From Sphingomonas citri (lineage in GTDB: Bacteria > Pseudomonadota > Alphaproteobacteria > Sphingomonadales > Sphingomonadaceae), in assembly GCF_019429485.1 (NCBI RefSeq), contig NZ_JAHXZN010000003.1:248001-312000 (forward strand): DNA of 64,000 bases, in the 5' to 3' direction. The notes beneath the pieces are model-generated. The model ran no database searches and was not told the DNA's origin. It saw nothing but the letters and a program-made list of their open reading frames with translations. Shown here piece after piece: positions 1 through 8,818 of this stretch. Both the position numbers and the translations under genes were made by a program. Numbering within the stretch: position 1 is the first letter of the stretch; each line of letters opens with the position of its first letter.

Positions 1-1008
1 GTAGCGGATCCCACGCCCGAGAAAGTCGCCAAGCTGCTCGGGCTCAGCCGCGAGTTCGTCGACGACGAGGCGGTCGACGTGCTGGTGGTCGGCGCGGGGC
101 CGGCCGGCACCGCGGCGGGGGTCTATGCCGGCGCCGAGGGACTGGGCGCACTGGTGGTGGAGGACACCGCGATCGGCGGTCAGGCGGGCACCTCGAGCCG
201 GATCGAGAATTACATGGGCTTCCCCACCGGCATCTCGGGCGCCGACCTGGTGTGGCGCGGCGAGGTGCAGGCGATGAAGTTCGGCACGCGCTTCGCCATG
301 CCGCTCCGCGTCGCCGCGCTCGACCGGCTCGACGACGGCCAGTTCTGTGCCACCTTCGACAACGGCCAGCGAGTCCGCGCGCGTGCGGTCGTCGTGGCGA
401 CGGGGGTGCAATACCGCCGACTGCCGATCGAGCGGCTCGGCGACTTCGAGGGCAGCGGCATCTATTATGCCGCGACCGAGAACGAGGCGCGCTTCTGCCG
501 CGACGCCGAGGCGATCGTGATCGGCGGTGGCAATTCGGCGGGGCAGGCGGCGATGTACCTCAGCCGGGTGGCGCGGCACGTGCGGCTGCTGGTGCGCGGG
601 CGCTCGCTCGCCACCTCCATGTCCAACTATCTCACCAGCCGGCTCGAGGCGGATCCGGCGATCTCGATCGACTATGGGGCCGAGCTGGTCGCGGTCCACG
701 GCGACGACGCGCTGGAGGCCGTGACGATCCGGCAGGACGGCGCGGAGCGCACGGTCGACACCTGTGCCACCTTCGTGATGGTGGGCGCGGCGCCCAACAC
801 CGGCTGGCTGGAGGGACTGGTCGCGCTCGACGACAAGGGTTTCGTGCTGACCGGGCGCGCCGCGGGAGGCGCGAGCTCCTACGCCACCTCGTGCCCCGGC
901 GTCTATGCGGTCGGGGACGTGCGCGCGGGCTCGGTCAAGCGCGTCGCGTCCTCGGTGGGCGAGGGGTCGGTGGTGATCTCGCAACTGTGGTCGTATTTGA
1001 ACGAGTGA
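1..1008 (+). CDS. FAD-dependent thioredoxin-reductase-like oxidoreductase (5' truncated)
   Basis: The reading frame is open from the first base, so the gene begins upstream of the window. The visible part has an FAD-binding GxGxxG motif (VGAGPAGTAAG), a second nucleotide-binding motif (IGGGNSAGQAA) and the C-terminal GVYAVGDVR FAD motif of the thioredoxin reductase fold. The redox CxxC that precedes the NADPH domain in true TrxR is absent: the equivalent stretch reads YYAATENEARFC. The residues before the FAD domain (VADPTPEKVAKLLGLS) look like the end of an extra N-terminal domain. Sensor or receiver domains fused to TrxR-like modules are known, and this is probably one of those. It is probably an NAD(P)H-dependent flavoprotein of unknown acceptor. 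The fold is clear; the substrate is not. Confidence 0.85.
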   Translation, partial: VADPTPEKVAKLLGLSREFVDDEAVDVLVVGAGPAGTAAGVYAGAEGLGALVVEDTAIGGQAGTSSRIENYMGFPTGISGADLVWRGEVQAMKFGTRFAMPLRVAALDRLDDGQFCATFDNGQRVRARAVVVATGVQYRRLPIERLGDFEGSGIYYAATENEARFCRDAEAIVIGGGNSAGQAAMYLSRVARHVRLLVRGRSLATSMSNYLTSRLEADPAISIDYGAELVAVHGDDALEAVTIRQDGAERTVDTCATFVMVGAAPNTGWLEGLVALDDKGFVLTGRAAGGASSYATSCPGVYAVGDVRAGSVKRVASSVGEGSVVISQLWSYLNE

Positions 1009-1043
1009 GAGGGGCGGGCGGAGCGCGTCTTTCTCTCATACCG

Positions 1044-1126
1044 CCCCGGCGAACGCCGGGGCCCAGGTGGGAAGGCCATCGTGATATCTACCAGCGTTCC
1101 CAACGGGACGCCGGCGTTCGCCGGGG
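1044..1126. repeat. Dispersed palindromic element (family A)
   Basis: The left arm contains CCCCGGCG-AA-CGCCGGGG (1044-1061) and the right arm GCCGGCGTTCGCCGGGG (to 1126). The core, GCCCAGGTGGGAAGGC followed by CCAGCGTtCCC, recurs almost exactly at 42489-42583. It lies between a plus-strand gene end and a minus-strand gene end, so it could also fold in both transcripts and act as a terminator. Confidence 0.7.
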
Positions 1127-1167
1127 TGAGTGCTTTTCGGGGATGCCCACTCACCTCAGCGCGCCGC

Positions 1168-1767
1168 TCACCCCGCGGCGCCGTCTTCCGGCAGGCAGGC
1201 GCGGAGCTGCTCGACGCGGTCGCCGCCGTCACCCCGGGTGAGCACCGAGAGCGCGCGGCAGGTGCGCGCGCCATCGGGCTCGGCCGCGCCCGCGACGACG
1301 AAGCCGTACGCGCCGCCGGGCTGCTGCCACTCGGTCATCTCGCCGCTGCGCAGCGCTGCCGTCACCGCCGCGGCGCGCGAGCTTGCCCCCTCCGACGGCA
1401 TCTCGACCACCGTAGCCGCGACGACGGGCGCCTTCGCCGTCGGCGCGGGTGAGGCGCGGTCGACGGCGCGGGCGACCGGGGTCGCGCGCGGCGGCGCCGC
1501 GACGACGCGGTCGGGCACCGGCACGCTCACCGAATAAGTCGCGCGCGGCGGTAGCTTCGTCGCGGCGACCGCGAGCCCGCCGACGCTGGTCGCGGCCGCG
1601 GCGGCGAGCAGCGCCGGCCACAGCCGCCGGCGCGGGCGGGTCAAGGCGGGCAGCGTGGTCAGCGCCACCTCGCGCGTGATGCGCAGCGGTCCCAGCTCGA
1701 TCGTGGTGCGCCGTACCAGCCCGGTCATCGTCGCCGGCGCAGGTCGCCTGTCAGTCTCGCGTGCCAT
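1168..1767 (-). CDS. Hypothetical single-pass membrane protein
   Basis: This 199-residue protein has a basic N terminus (to about residue 48) and one hydrophobic segment (LWPALLAAAAATSVGGLAVAA, about residues 49-69). A Pro/Ala/Val-rich linker and a small C-terminal domain with two cysteines (RTCRAL, LRACLPE) follow. The C-terminal part would sit in the periplasm. It follows the epimerase on the same strand by 43 bases and may share its transcript. No known family was recognised. The cytoplasmic segment with RRTTIELGPLRI is short and unlike a full anti-sigma domain, although an anti-sigma-like or FecR-like architecture is conceivable. Confidence 0.6.
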   Translation of the reverse strand: MARETDRRPAPATMTGLVRRTTIELGPLRITREVALTTLPALTRPRRRLWPALLAAAAATSVGGLAVAATKLPPRATYSVSVPVPDRVVAAPPRATPVARAVDRASPAPTAKAPVVAATVVEMPSEGASSRAAAVTAALRSGEMTEWQQPGGAYGFVVAGAAEPDGARTCRALSVLTRGDGGDRVEQLRACLPEDGAAG

Positions 1768-1810
1768 CGCGCCACCATCGCGCGCGCGCGATGCGCTGGC
1801 AAGCCGCGGT

Positions 1811-2818
1811 TCAGCCGCGCCGCGCGCGATAGCCCTTGTACCACTCCACCCACAGAGGGATGCCGACCGCGATCGGCGTGGTCGGGCGGAAGCCGAGGTC
1901 GTCGCGGATCGCGGTGAGATCGGCGTAGGTGGCGGGGACGTCGCCGGGCTGCATCCCCTTGTCGATGCGGATCGCCTTCTGCCCGCACGCCTCCTCGATC
2001 AGCGTGATCAGCGTCTCCAGCTCCTCGGCCTTGTTGTTGCCGATGTTGTAGAGGCGGTGCGGCGAGACGCTGCCGCCCGCCTTGACCTGGCCGTCGTCCG
2101 CGGGCGGGTTGTCGAGCGCGGCGACGATCCCGGTGACGATGTCGTCGATATAGGTGAAGTCGCGGCGCATGTTGCCGCCGTTATACACCTCGATCGGCTG
2201 GCCCGAGAGGATCTTGTCGGTGAAGCCCCACACCGCCATGTCGGGCCGCCCCCACGGCCCGTAGACGGTGAAGAAGCGCAGGCCCGTCTGCGGGATGCGG
2301 TACAGATGCGCGTAGGTCTCGCTCATCAGCTCGTCCGCCTTCTTGGTGGCGGCGTAGAGCGAGATCGGGAAGTCGACGCGCTGCTCGACGCGGAACGGCA
2401 GGTCGGGGCTGGTGCCATAGACCGAGGAGGAGGAGGCGTAGACCATCTGGTCGACCCGGCGCGCGCGCGCCAGCTCGAGCATGTTGACGTGGCCGGCCAG
2501 GTTGGACGCGACATAGGCGCGCGGGTTCGTCAGAGAATAGCGCACGCCCGCCTGCGCGCCGAGATGGACGATGCGCTCGATCTCGGTCGCGCCGAGCGCG
2601 GCGTCGATCGCCTCATGGTCGCTGAAGTCGAGCTGGTGGAAGGTGAAGCGCTCGGCGCCGCCGCCCGCCGTGATCGCCTCGAGCCGGTCGCGCTTGAGCT
2701 GGACCGGGTTGTAGTCGTTGAGATTGTCGATCCCGACCACGGTGTCGCCGCGCGCGAGCAGCCGCCGCGCGACATGGCTGCCGATGAAGCCGGCGACGCC
2801 GGTGACCAGAACCTGCAT
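1811..2818 (-). CDS. NAD-dependent epimerase, UDP-glucuronate 4-epimerase type
   Basis: This 335-residue extended SDR has the NAD-binding TGVAGFIGS motif at residues 6-14 and the catalytic YAATK (Tyr155, Lys159) with an upstream YASSSSVYG serine loop. The opening sequence (VTGVAGFIGSHVARRLLARG) and the LNDYNPVQLKRDRL stretch match the CapI/LspL/WbnF group, which makes UDP-galacturonate from UDP-glucuronate for capsule, LPS or exopolysaccharide synthesis. The start codon is supported by the N-terminal Rossmann strand beginning at residue 2. It lies downstream of the secreted RTX glycosidase on the same strand. Family assignment is strong; exact substrate is inferred from sequence style. Confidence 0.88.
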   Translation of the reverse strand: MQVLVTGVAGFIGSHVARRLLARGDTVVGIDNLNDYNPVQLKRDRLEAITAGGGAERFTFHQLDFSDHEAIDAALGATEIERIVHLGAQAGVRYSLTNPRAYVASNLAGHVNMLELARARRVDQMVYASSSSVYGTSPDLPFRVEQRVDFPISLYAATKKADELMSETYAHLYRIPQTGLRFFTVYGPWGRPDMAVWGFTDKILSGQPIEVYNGGNMRRDFTYIDDIVTGIVAALDNPPADDGQVKAGGSVSPHRLYNIGNNKAEELETLITLIEEACGQKAIRIDKGMQPGDVPATYADLTAIRDDLGFRPTTPIAVGIPLWVEWYKGYRARRG

Positions 2819-2842
2819 GATCGTCCCCCAAACTCTGCCGAT

Positions 2843-2870
2843 GCTTTCCCCGATATTCGGGCGGGGAGCA
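2843..2870 (-). terminator. GC-rich hairpin between glycosidase and epimerase
   Basis: An imperfect stem pairs GCTttCCCCG with CGGGcGGGGAGC around an ATATT loop. It lies in the 136-base gap between two minus-strand genes. There is no U-tract, so it may be a processing or attenuation structure or just a chance GC hairpin. Confidence 0.3.
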
Positions 2871-2954
2871 ACTGCTCGGGAGGGGAGCGCGAAAGAGTGG
2901 ACCGCGCCGGCGCGCGCCGACCCGGTCCTCCTCTCCCCCCTCGGCTCGGTCGGC

Positions 2955-5216
2955 TCACACGAAGTGGAAGCCGGTATCGGTCTTGAGCAGATGCGCCATG
3001 TCGAGCCCCTCGAGCAGCACCGAGCTGCCCGAGTCGATCGTCACCATCACGCCGTCGTGATCCTGCGTCACCGTCGCGACCTTGCCGCCCTTGAGCAGCC
3101 CGGCGAGATCGAGCGTGTCGCCCGCGCCGAAGTCGGTGATCGTGGCGTGGCCGGCCTTGGTGAAGACGAACTTGTCGTTGCCGCCGCCGCCGGTGAGGAT
3201 GTCGTCGCCGCCCATGCCGTTGAGCACGTTGTTGCCGCTGTTGCCGATCAGCGTGTTGGCCTGGCTGTTGCCGGTGGCGTTGATGTTGGCGGTGCCGGTC
3301 AGCGCCAGCGTCTCGACGAACGTGCCCGCCAGATTGTAGCTCACCGAGGCGTAGACGGTGTCGTTGCCCTGTGCCTTGCCTTGCAGCTCGATCACCTTGT
3401 CGCCGACATTGTCGACATAATAGATGTCGTCGCCGGCGCCGCCGGTCATCACGTCGGCACCGCCGCGCCCGTCGAGCACGTTGTTGCCGGCGTTGCCGAA
3501 CAGCGAGTCGGCGCCGTCGCTCCCGAAGCCCGAGAGATCGGCCTTGCCGGTCAGGCGCAGCGTCTCGACGTTGGTGCCCGCCAGGTCGAAATTGACCGAG
3601 GCGTAGACGGTGTCATTGCCCTCGCCGGCATTCTCGACGACGCGGTCACCGAGGTGATCGACGTAATAGGTGTCGTTGCCGAAACCGCCGACCATCAGGT
3701 CGGCGCCCGCCTTGCCGTCGAGCACGTTGTTGCCCGCATTGCCGTACAGCGCGTTGTCCTGGCTGTTGCCGGTGGCGGTGAGATCGGCGGTGCCGGTGAG
3801 GTGGAGCGACTCGACGAAGGTGCCGGCGAGGTTGTAGCTCACCGAGGCGTAGATCGTGTCGTTGCCCTCGTACTGCGCCTCGATCACCTTGTCGCCGACG
3901 TTGTCGACGTAATAGGTGTCGTCGCCGAGCCCGCCCGCCATCGTGTCGGCGCCGGCGCGGCCGTCGATCACGTTGTTGCCGTCATTGCCGGTGATCTTGT
4001 CCGCGCCCGCGCTGCCATAGGCCTTCAGGTCGGCGGTGCCGGTGAGGCGCAGCGCCTCGACGTTGAGCCCGGCCATGTCGAAGTCGATCGACGCCTCGAC
4101 CGTGTCATAGCCCTCGCCGGCTTTCTCGATCACCTTGTCGCCGACATTGTCGACACGGTAGGTGTCGTCGCCCGTGCCGCCGGTCATCTTGTCGGCGCCG
4201 GTGCCGCCGTCGAGCAGGTCGTTGCCCGCGCCGCCGTTGAGCACGTCATCGCCGGCGCGGCCGTGCAGGAAATCGTTGCCCGCGCCGCCCGAGAGCGTGT
4301 CGTTGCCGGCATGGCCGATCAGCATGTCGACGCCGCTGCCGCCGCTGCGGTTCACCACCGTCGTGTCGTTGGCGAAGGGGTCGATGCCCTGGCCGAAGAT
4401 CGCCTGGAACACCTTGCCCGCGTTCGGATATTGACCGTCGGAGAGGCGGCCCTTGAAGTCGGCGTTCGAGTTCCAGTAGTTCTGGTAGGTGATGTTGTGG
4501 TCCTCGAACCACTGCGCCGCCATCTCGATGAAGGCGCCCGACGTGTCCGAATTGACGCCCCACTCACCGATCGCGGTAGGCTTGCCGTGTGCGTCGGCGA
4601 AATCCTGCTGCCACTGCAGGCCGTAGGGCTGGTTGACGAAATAGTTGAATGCCGCGACCGGGTCCTTCGGATCCCACTGCGTGTTATAGTAGAAGTCGAG
4701 GCCGATCACGTCGACATACTTGTCGCCCGGGTAGACCGAGGCGACATCCATGCCCTGGCTGCCGATGTTGGGCGTCCACTCGAACACGAACTTGTCCGAC
4801 ACCGAGCGGAAGGTGTCGACGAACTGCTGGAACGCGCCGACATAGGCCTTCTCGTGGCCGTTGGCGGACCAGGGGAACCAGCCGTTGCCGTTCATCTCCC
4901 AGCCGAGCCGGATATGAATCTTGTCGTCGTCGCCGGCGATCGCGGCCATGTCCTTGGCAAGCGTGCGATAGTTGTTGTTGTACTGGCCCTTGGCGGCGTT
5001 CTCCAGGGTCGCGCCCCAGGGGATCAGGCCGATCGACCATTTGATGTCGACGTCGGCGCCGGCGACCTGCTGCGCGATCCACTTCGGGGATTCGTTGAAG
5101 TCCCACCAGCTGCCGAAGCCGCCGACCAGCTGGATCGCGTCGAGGTGGCTGTTGAGCCACGCCGCGTTCTGCGTGACCGAGTTCATGCTATTGTCGATGT
5201 AAACGGAGTTCTGCAT
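2955..5216 (-). CDS. Secreted glycoside hydrolase (GH26-like) with C-terminal RTX repeats
   Basis: This 753-residue protein has no N-terminal signal peptide. Residues 1 to about 285 form a TIM-barrel glycosidase-like domain: RLGWEMNG gives the likely acid/base Glu107 and AIGEWG the likely nucleophile Glu218, the spacing and motif style of clan GH-A, closest by eye to GH26 mannanase-like enzymes. From about residue 295 there are calcium-binding GGxGxDxLxGG nonapeptides. Four copies of a roughly 110-130-residue module follow (GDDTYYVDNVGDKVIE ... YASVSYNLAGTFVETLALTGTA). This architecture is typical of type I secretion. The nearby epimerase suggests a role in processing the cell's own or a foreign polysaccharide. 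No T1SS genes are visible here. Confidence 0.85.
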   Translation of the reverse strand: MQNSVYIDNSMNSVTQNAAWLNSHLDAIQLVGGFGSWWDFNESPKWIAQQVAGADVDIKWSIGLIPWGATLENAAKGQYNNNYRTLAKDMAAIAGDDDKIHIRLGWEMNGNGWFPWSANGHEKAYVGAFQQFVDTFRSVSDKFVFEWTPNIGSQGMDVASVYPGDKYVDVIGLDFYYNTQWDPKDPVAAFNYFVNQPYGLQWQQDFADAHGKPTAIGEWGVNSDTSGAFIEMAAQWFEDHNITYQNYWNSNADFKGRLSDGQYPNAGKVFQAIFGQGIDPFANDTTVVNRSGGSGVDMLIGHAGNDTLSGGAGNDFLHGRAGDDVLNGGAGNDLLDGGTGADKMTGGTGDDTYRVDNVGDKVIEKAGEGYDTVEASIDFDMAGLNVEALRLTGTADLKAYGSAGADKITGNDGNNVIDGRAGADTMAGGLGDDTYYVDNVGDKVIEAQYEGNDTIYASVSYNLAGTFVESLHLTGTADLTATGNSQDNALYGNAGNNVLDGKAGADLMVGGFGNDTYYVDHLGDRVVENAGEGNDTVYASVNFDLAGTNVETLRLTGKADLSGFGSDGADSLFGNAGNNVLDGRGGADVMTGGAGDDIYYVDNVGDKVIELQGKAQGNDTVYASVSYNLAGTFVETLALTGTANINATGNSQANTLIGNSGNNVLNGMGGDDILTGGGGNDKFVFTKAGHATITDFGAGDTLDLAGLLKGGKVATVTQDHDGVMVTIDSGSSVLLEGLDMAHLLKTDTGFHFV

Positions 5217-5498
5217 TGTCGTCGCCCAATCCAGAGGTGATCTGATGGAGCGGCTATTACGGGACGAGCATGGAAAGCTTCGTCACCGAACGAGGTTAAG
5301 TGCAGATTACTGGTAAACGAGCGTCAATGTTTGCGGCTCTGCTTGATGACACTAGCGAAATGGTTGGTGTTGATCCAGGTGGCAGATTGCCCAGCCCGGC
5401 GATGCGACCCAAGCCGAGCTACCGCGCCGGCAAGGCGAACTATGCCGCGAGCGCGCGGTGTGCGCGCTAGCCCTCGCCGCTCGCGTGACCAGGACCGT
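5217..5498. other. Divergent intergenic region
   Basis: This 282-base gap separates the minus-strand RTX glycosidase from the plus-strand ATP-grasp gene. It is less GC-rich than its surroundings around 5280-5360 and must hold the two divergent promoters. No convincing sigma-70 box pair, hairpin or small gene was found. Confidence 0.4.
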
Positions 5499-6410
5499 AT
5501 GACCGACCTCACCATCCTCTACGAGCACCCGCAGTGGTTTCGCCCGCTGTTCGCCGCGCTCGATCGTCGCGGCATCGGCTATGATGCGGTGCACGCCGAC
5601 GGCTTCGCCTTCGATCCCGCCGGTCCGGCACCCTCGTCGCTGGTGTTCAACCGGATCGCGATGTCGAGCTTCCTGCGCGCGGCCGAGCACCCGATCTTCC
5701 ACGCCGCCGCGGCGCTGGCGCACTGGGAGTCGCGCGGCGCGCGCGTGCTGAACGGCGCCGCCGCGCTGGCGATCGACTCGTCCAAGGCGCGCCAGCTCTC
5801 GCTGATCGCCGGGCTCGGGCTCGCCATTCCCGCCACGCGCGTCGTCCACCGCGCCGCCGACCTGCCCGCCGCCGCGGCGGCGCTGCGCTTCCCGATCGTG
5901 GTCAAGGCGAACATCGGCGGCTCGGGCGCGGGGATCGCGCGCTACGACGACGCCGCCGCGCTCGCCGCCGCGGTGGCGGAGGGCAGCGTGCCCGACAGCA
6001 TCGACCGCGTGCTGCTCGCGCAGGAATATGCGCCGACTCGCGGCGGCACGATCACGCGCGTAGAGACGCTCGGCGGGCGTTATCTCTACGCCATCGCGGT
6101 GGAGGGCGGGGGCAGCTTCGACCTGTGCCCCGCCGACGCCTGCGCCGTGCCCGGACGCCCGAGCGTGACGATGACGCGCGTCGAGCCCGACGCCGCGACG
6201 ATCGCCGCGGCCGAGGCGATCGTGCAGCAGGCGGGCATCGACGTCGGCGGGGTCGAGCTGCTGGTCGACGACCGCGACGGGACGCCGCGCTTCTACGACA
6301 TCAACGCGCTCTCCAACTTCGTCGCCGACCCCCTCGCCGTACTGGGCTGGGACCCGCACGAGCGGCTGGTCGACTGGCTGGCCGAGCGACTGCTAGAGGC
6401 ACGCGCGTGA
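5499..6410 (+). CDS. ATP-grasp domain protein (RimK-like)
   Basis: This 303-residue protein is read from the ATG at 5499; an in-frame extension upstream is possible but lacks a plausible start context. The central ATP-grasp fold shows FPIVVKANIGGSGAGIARY (nucleotide-binding loop), LLAQEYAP and the metal-binding end FYDINALSNF. Such enzymes form an acyl-phosphate and ligate an amine or thiol. It is the first gene of an operon: its TGA overlaps the GTG of the LLM monooxygenase, followed by metNIQ. The substrate is unknown; the context suggests a step in sulfur-compound or amino-acid-conjugate metabolism. Confidence 0.8.
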   Translation: MTDLTILYEHPQWFRPLFAALDRRGIGYDAVHADGFAFDPAGPAPSSLVFNRIAMSSFLRAAEHPIFHAAAALAHWESRGARVLNGAAALAIDSSKARQLSLIAGLGLAIPATRVVHRAADLPAAAAALRFPIVVKANIGGSGAGIARYDDAAALAAAVAEGSVPDSIDRVLLAQEYAPTRGGTITRVETLGGRYLYAIAVEGGGSFDLCPADACAVPGRPSVTMTRVEPDAATIAAAEAIVQQAGIDVGGVELLVDDRDGTPRFYDINALSNFVADPLAVLGWDPHERLVDWLAERLLEARA

Positions 6411-7423
6411 GATACGGCTATTGGACCCCCGTCTTCGGCGGCTGGCTGCGCAACGTCCCCGACGAGGGCATGGCCGCGAGCTGGGAATACACGCGCGATC
6501 TCACCCGGAACGCCGAACGCTGGGGCTATGACCTCACCCTGATCGCCGAGCTCAACCTCAACGACATCAAGGGCATCGACCAACCCGCGCTCGACGCCTG
6601 GTCGACCGCCGCCGCGCTCGCCGCGGTGACCGAGACGATCGAGCTGATGGTGGCCGTCCGCCCTAATTTCCACCATCCGGCGCTGTTCGCCAAGGCGGCG
6701 GCGAACATCGATCGGATCGCGGGCGGGCGGCTCGCGCTCAACGTCGTGTCGAGCTGGTGGGCCGACGAGGCGCGGCAATACGGCCTCCAGTTCGACGAGC
6801 ACGACGATCGCTACGCGCGCACCAGCGAGTGGCTGCGCGTGGTCGACGGGCTGTGGACCGAGGACCGCTTCAGCTTCGCGGGCGACTTCTACCGCACCGA
6901 GGAGGCGATCTGCGCGCCCAAGCCGGTCAAGCGCCCGACCGTCTATGCCGGCGGCGAGAGCGAGAAGGCCAAGGCCATGATCGCGGCGCAGTGCGACGCC
7001 TATGTCATGCACGGCGACCCCGCCGCCGCGATCGCGCCCAAGATCGCGGACATGCGCGCGCGTCGCGAGGCCGCGGGCGGCGCGCCGATTCAGTACGGCA
7101 TGGCGGCCTATGCGATCGTGCGCGACAGCGAGGCCGAGGCGAAGCGCGAGCTGGAGCGGATCACCACCGTCGCCGAGCTGCCCGCGGGCTACGCCAATTT
7201 CGACCAGTGGCTGTCGGGCACGCAGCTGGAACGCGAGCTCAAGTTGCAGGAATATGCCGTCTCCAACCGCGGGCTGCGTCCCCATCTGGTCGGCACGCCC
7301 GAGCAGCTCAGGGAGCGGATCGCCGAATATGAGGCCGCCGGGCTCGACCTGCTGCTGCTCCAGATGAGCCCGCAGGCGGAGGAGATGGAGCGCTTCGCCG
7401 CGCAGGTGATGGGGGCGGCATGA
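6407..7423 (+). CDS. LLM-class flavin-dependent monooxygenase (SsuD/SfnG-like)
   Basis: This 338-residue protein starts at a GTG (6407) that overlaps the upstream stop codon. The opening [13 protein letters not shown], the [20 protein letters not shown] core, [11 protein letters not shown], and the C-terminal [20 protein letters not shown] are characteristic of the bacterial luciferase-like fold, especially FMNH2-dependent alkanesulfonate or dimethylsulfone monooxygenases. These enzymes release sulfite or sulfinate from organosulfur compounds and need a separate flavin reductase, not seen here. Its four-base overlap with metN implies that uptake and oxidation are co-expressed. The family is firm; the exact substrate is inferred. 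Confidence 0.88.
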   Translation: MRYGYWTPVFGGWLRNVPDEGMAASWEYTRDLTRNAERWGYDLTLIAELNLNDIKGIDQPALDAWSTAAALAAVTETIELMVAVRPNFHHPALFAKAAANIDRIAGGRLALNVVSSWWADEARQYGLQFDEHDDRYARTSEWLRVVDGLWTEDRFSFAGDFYRTEEAICAPKPVKRPTVYAGGESEKAKAMIAAQCDAYVMHGDPAAAIAPKIADMRARREAAGGAPIQYGMAAYAIVRDSEAEAKRELERITTVAELPAGYANFDQWLSGTQLERELKLQEYAVSNRGLRPHLVGTPEQLRERIAEYEAAGLDLLLLQMSPQAEEMERFAAQVMGAA

Positions 7424-8148
7424 TCGCGCTGGAGCGCGTGTCCAAGACCTTTCCCGACGGCACGCTCGCACTCGACGACGTGACGCTCGAAGTGCCGCGC
7501 GGCTCGGTCTACGGCGTGATCGGTCGCTCGGGCGCGGGCAAGTCGACGCTGCTGCGCCTGCTCAACGGGCTGGAGCGCGCGAGCGCGGGCGAGGTGCGCG
7601 TCGACGGCGCCGCGCTGTCGACGCTCGACGCCGCGGGACTGCGCGCGCTGCGCCGGCGGGTGGGCATGATCTTCCAGTCGTTCGGGCTGCTCGGCAATCG
7701 CACCGTCGCGGGCAATGTCGCGCTGCCGCTCGCGCTCGCCGGCGTGCCCCGCGCCGAGCGGGACGCGCGCGTCGCCGAGCTGCTCGCGCGCGTCGGGCTG
7801 GCGGACAAGGCCGGCGTGTACCCGGCGCGGCTCTCGGGCGGGCAGCGCCAGCGCGTCGGCATCGCGCGCGCGCTCGCCACCCGGCCCGACATCCTGCTGT
7901 GCGACGAGGCGACCAGCGCGCTCGATCCGGAGACGACTCGCTCGGTGCTCGCGCTGCTGGGCGAGCTCAACCGCGAGCTGGGGCTGACGATCGTGCTGAT
8001 CACGCACGAGCTCTCGGTCGTGCGCGCGATCTGCGACCATGTCGCGGTGATCGACCGCGGGCGGGTGGTGGAGAGCGGCGCGACCGAGGCGGTGCTCGGC
8101 GACGCGCGCCACGCCGCCACGCTGGCGCTGCTGGGCGAGGCGGCGTGA
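7420..8148 (+). CDS. metN: Methionine-type ABC transporter ATP-binding protein
   Basis: This 242-residue ABC ATPase has Walker A GRSGAGKS (residues 35-42), a Q-loop in IFQSFGLL, signature [15 protein letters not shown], Walker [13 protein letters not shown] and switch His in LITHEL. The sequence layout matches MetN, but it is shorter than E. coli MetN because the C-terminal NIL/ACT regulatory domain is missing. Transinhibition by methionine is therefore unlikely. The ATG overlaps the previous stop and the next gene overlaps its end. In this operon the substrate may be a sulfonate-like or methionine-derived compound rather than methionine itself. Confidence 0.9.
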   Translation: MIALERVSKTFPDGTLALDDVTLEVPRGSVYGVIGRSGAGKSTLLRLLNGLERASAGEVRVDGAALSTLDAAGLRALRRRVGMIFQSFGLLGNRTVAGNVALPLALAGVPRAERDARVAELLARVGLADKAGVYPARLSGGQRQRVGIARALATRPDILLCDEATSALDPETTRSVLALLGELNRELGLTIVLITHELSVVRAICDHVAVIDRGRVVESGATEAVLGDARHAATLALLGEAA

Positions 8149-8810
8149 GCGGCTGGTTCGGCAACGTGGTGTGGGGCGATATCGCGGTCGCCGCGCGCGA
8201 CACTTTGGTGATGCTCGGCGCCTCGCTCGCGCTGACGATCCTGCTCGGCGTGCCGCTCGGCGTGCTGCTGTTCCTCACCGATCGCGGCCAGCTCGCCGAG
8301 CGGCGCTGGCTCAACCGCGCCGCGGGCGTGGTGGTCAACGTGCTGCGCTCGATTCCCTTCGTCATCCTGCTGATCGTGATGATCCCGCTGACGCTGCTGC
8401 TGGTCGGCACCTCGCTCGGCGTCGCCGGCGCGATCCCGCCGCTGGTGGTGGGCGCTGCGCCCTTCTACGCGCGGCTGGTCGAGCAGGCGCTGCGCGAGAT
8501 CCCGCGCGCCACGATCGAGGCGGCGCAGGCGATGGGCGCGACTCGCTGGCAGATCGTCACGCGCGCGCTGCTGCCGGAGGCGTTGCCCGGGCTCGTCTCG
8601 GGCGCGACGGTCACCGCGGTGGCGCTGGTCTCGTTCACCGCGATGGCGGGCGTGGTCGGCGCCGGTGGGCTCGGCGACCTCGCGATCCGCTATGGCTACC
8701 AGCGCTTCCAGACCGATGTGATGCTCGTCACCGTCGCCTTGCTGGTGGCGCTGGTGCAGCTTCTCCAATGGGGCGGCGACGCGCTGGCGCGCCGGCTCGA
8801 CCACCGCTGA
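8145..8810 (+). CDS. metI: Methionine-type ABC transporter permease
   Basis: The 221-residue permease begins at the GTG at 8145, overlapping the metN stop. It has five hydrophobic segments and the EAA loop [25 protein letters not shown] split as EAAQAMGA and LLPEALPG, typical of the MetI/BPD_transp_1 family. [15 protein letters not shown] is a recognisable MetI transmembrane segment. With MetN and MetQ it forms a complete inner-membrane importer. The tight overlaps suggest translational coupling. Confidence 0.92.
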   Translation: MSGWFGNVVWGDIAVAARDTLVMLGASLALTILLGVPLGVLLFLTDRGQLAERRWLNRAAGVVVNVLRSIPFVILLIVMIPLTLLLVGTSLGVAGAIPPLVVGAAPFYARLVEQALREIPRATIEAAQAMGATRWQIVTRALLPEALPGLVSGATVTAVALVSFTAMAGVVGAGGLGDLAIRYGYQRFQTDVMLVTVALLVALVQLLQWGGDALARRLDHR

Positions 8811-8818
8811 GGACCGAC

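Noticed and set aside
2718-5240. Long plus-strand open frame opposite the RTX glycosidase and epimerase genes
   Set aside because: It mirrors the RTX coding sequence; the minus-strand protein shows clear GH and RTX motifs, while the plus frame is a low-information GC-rich shadow.
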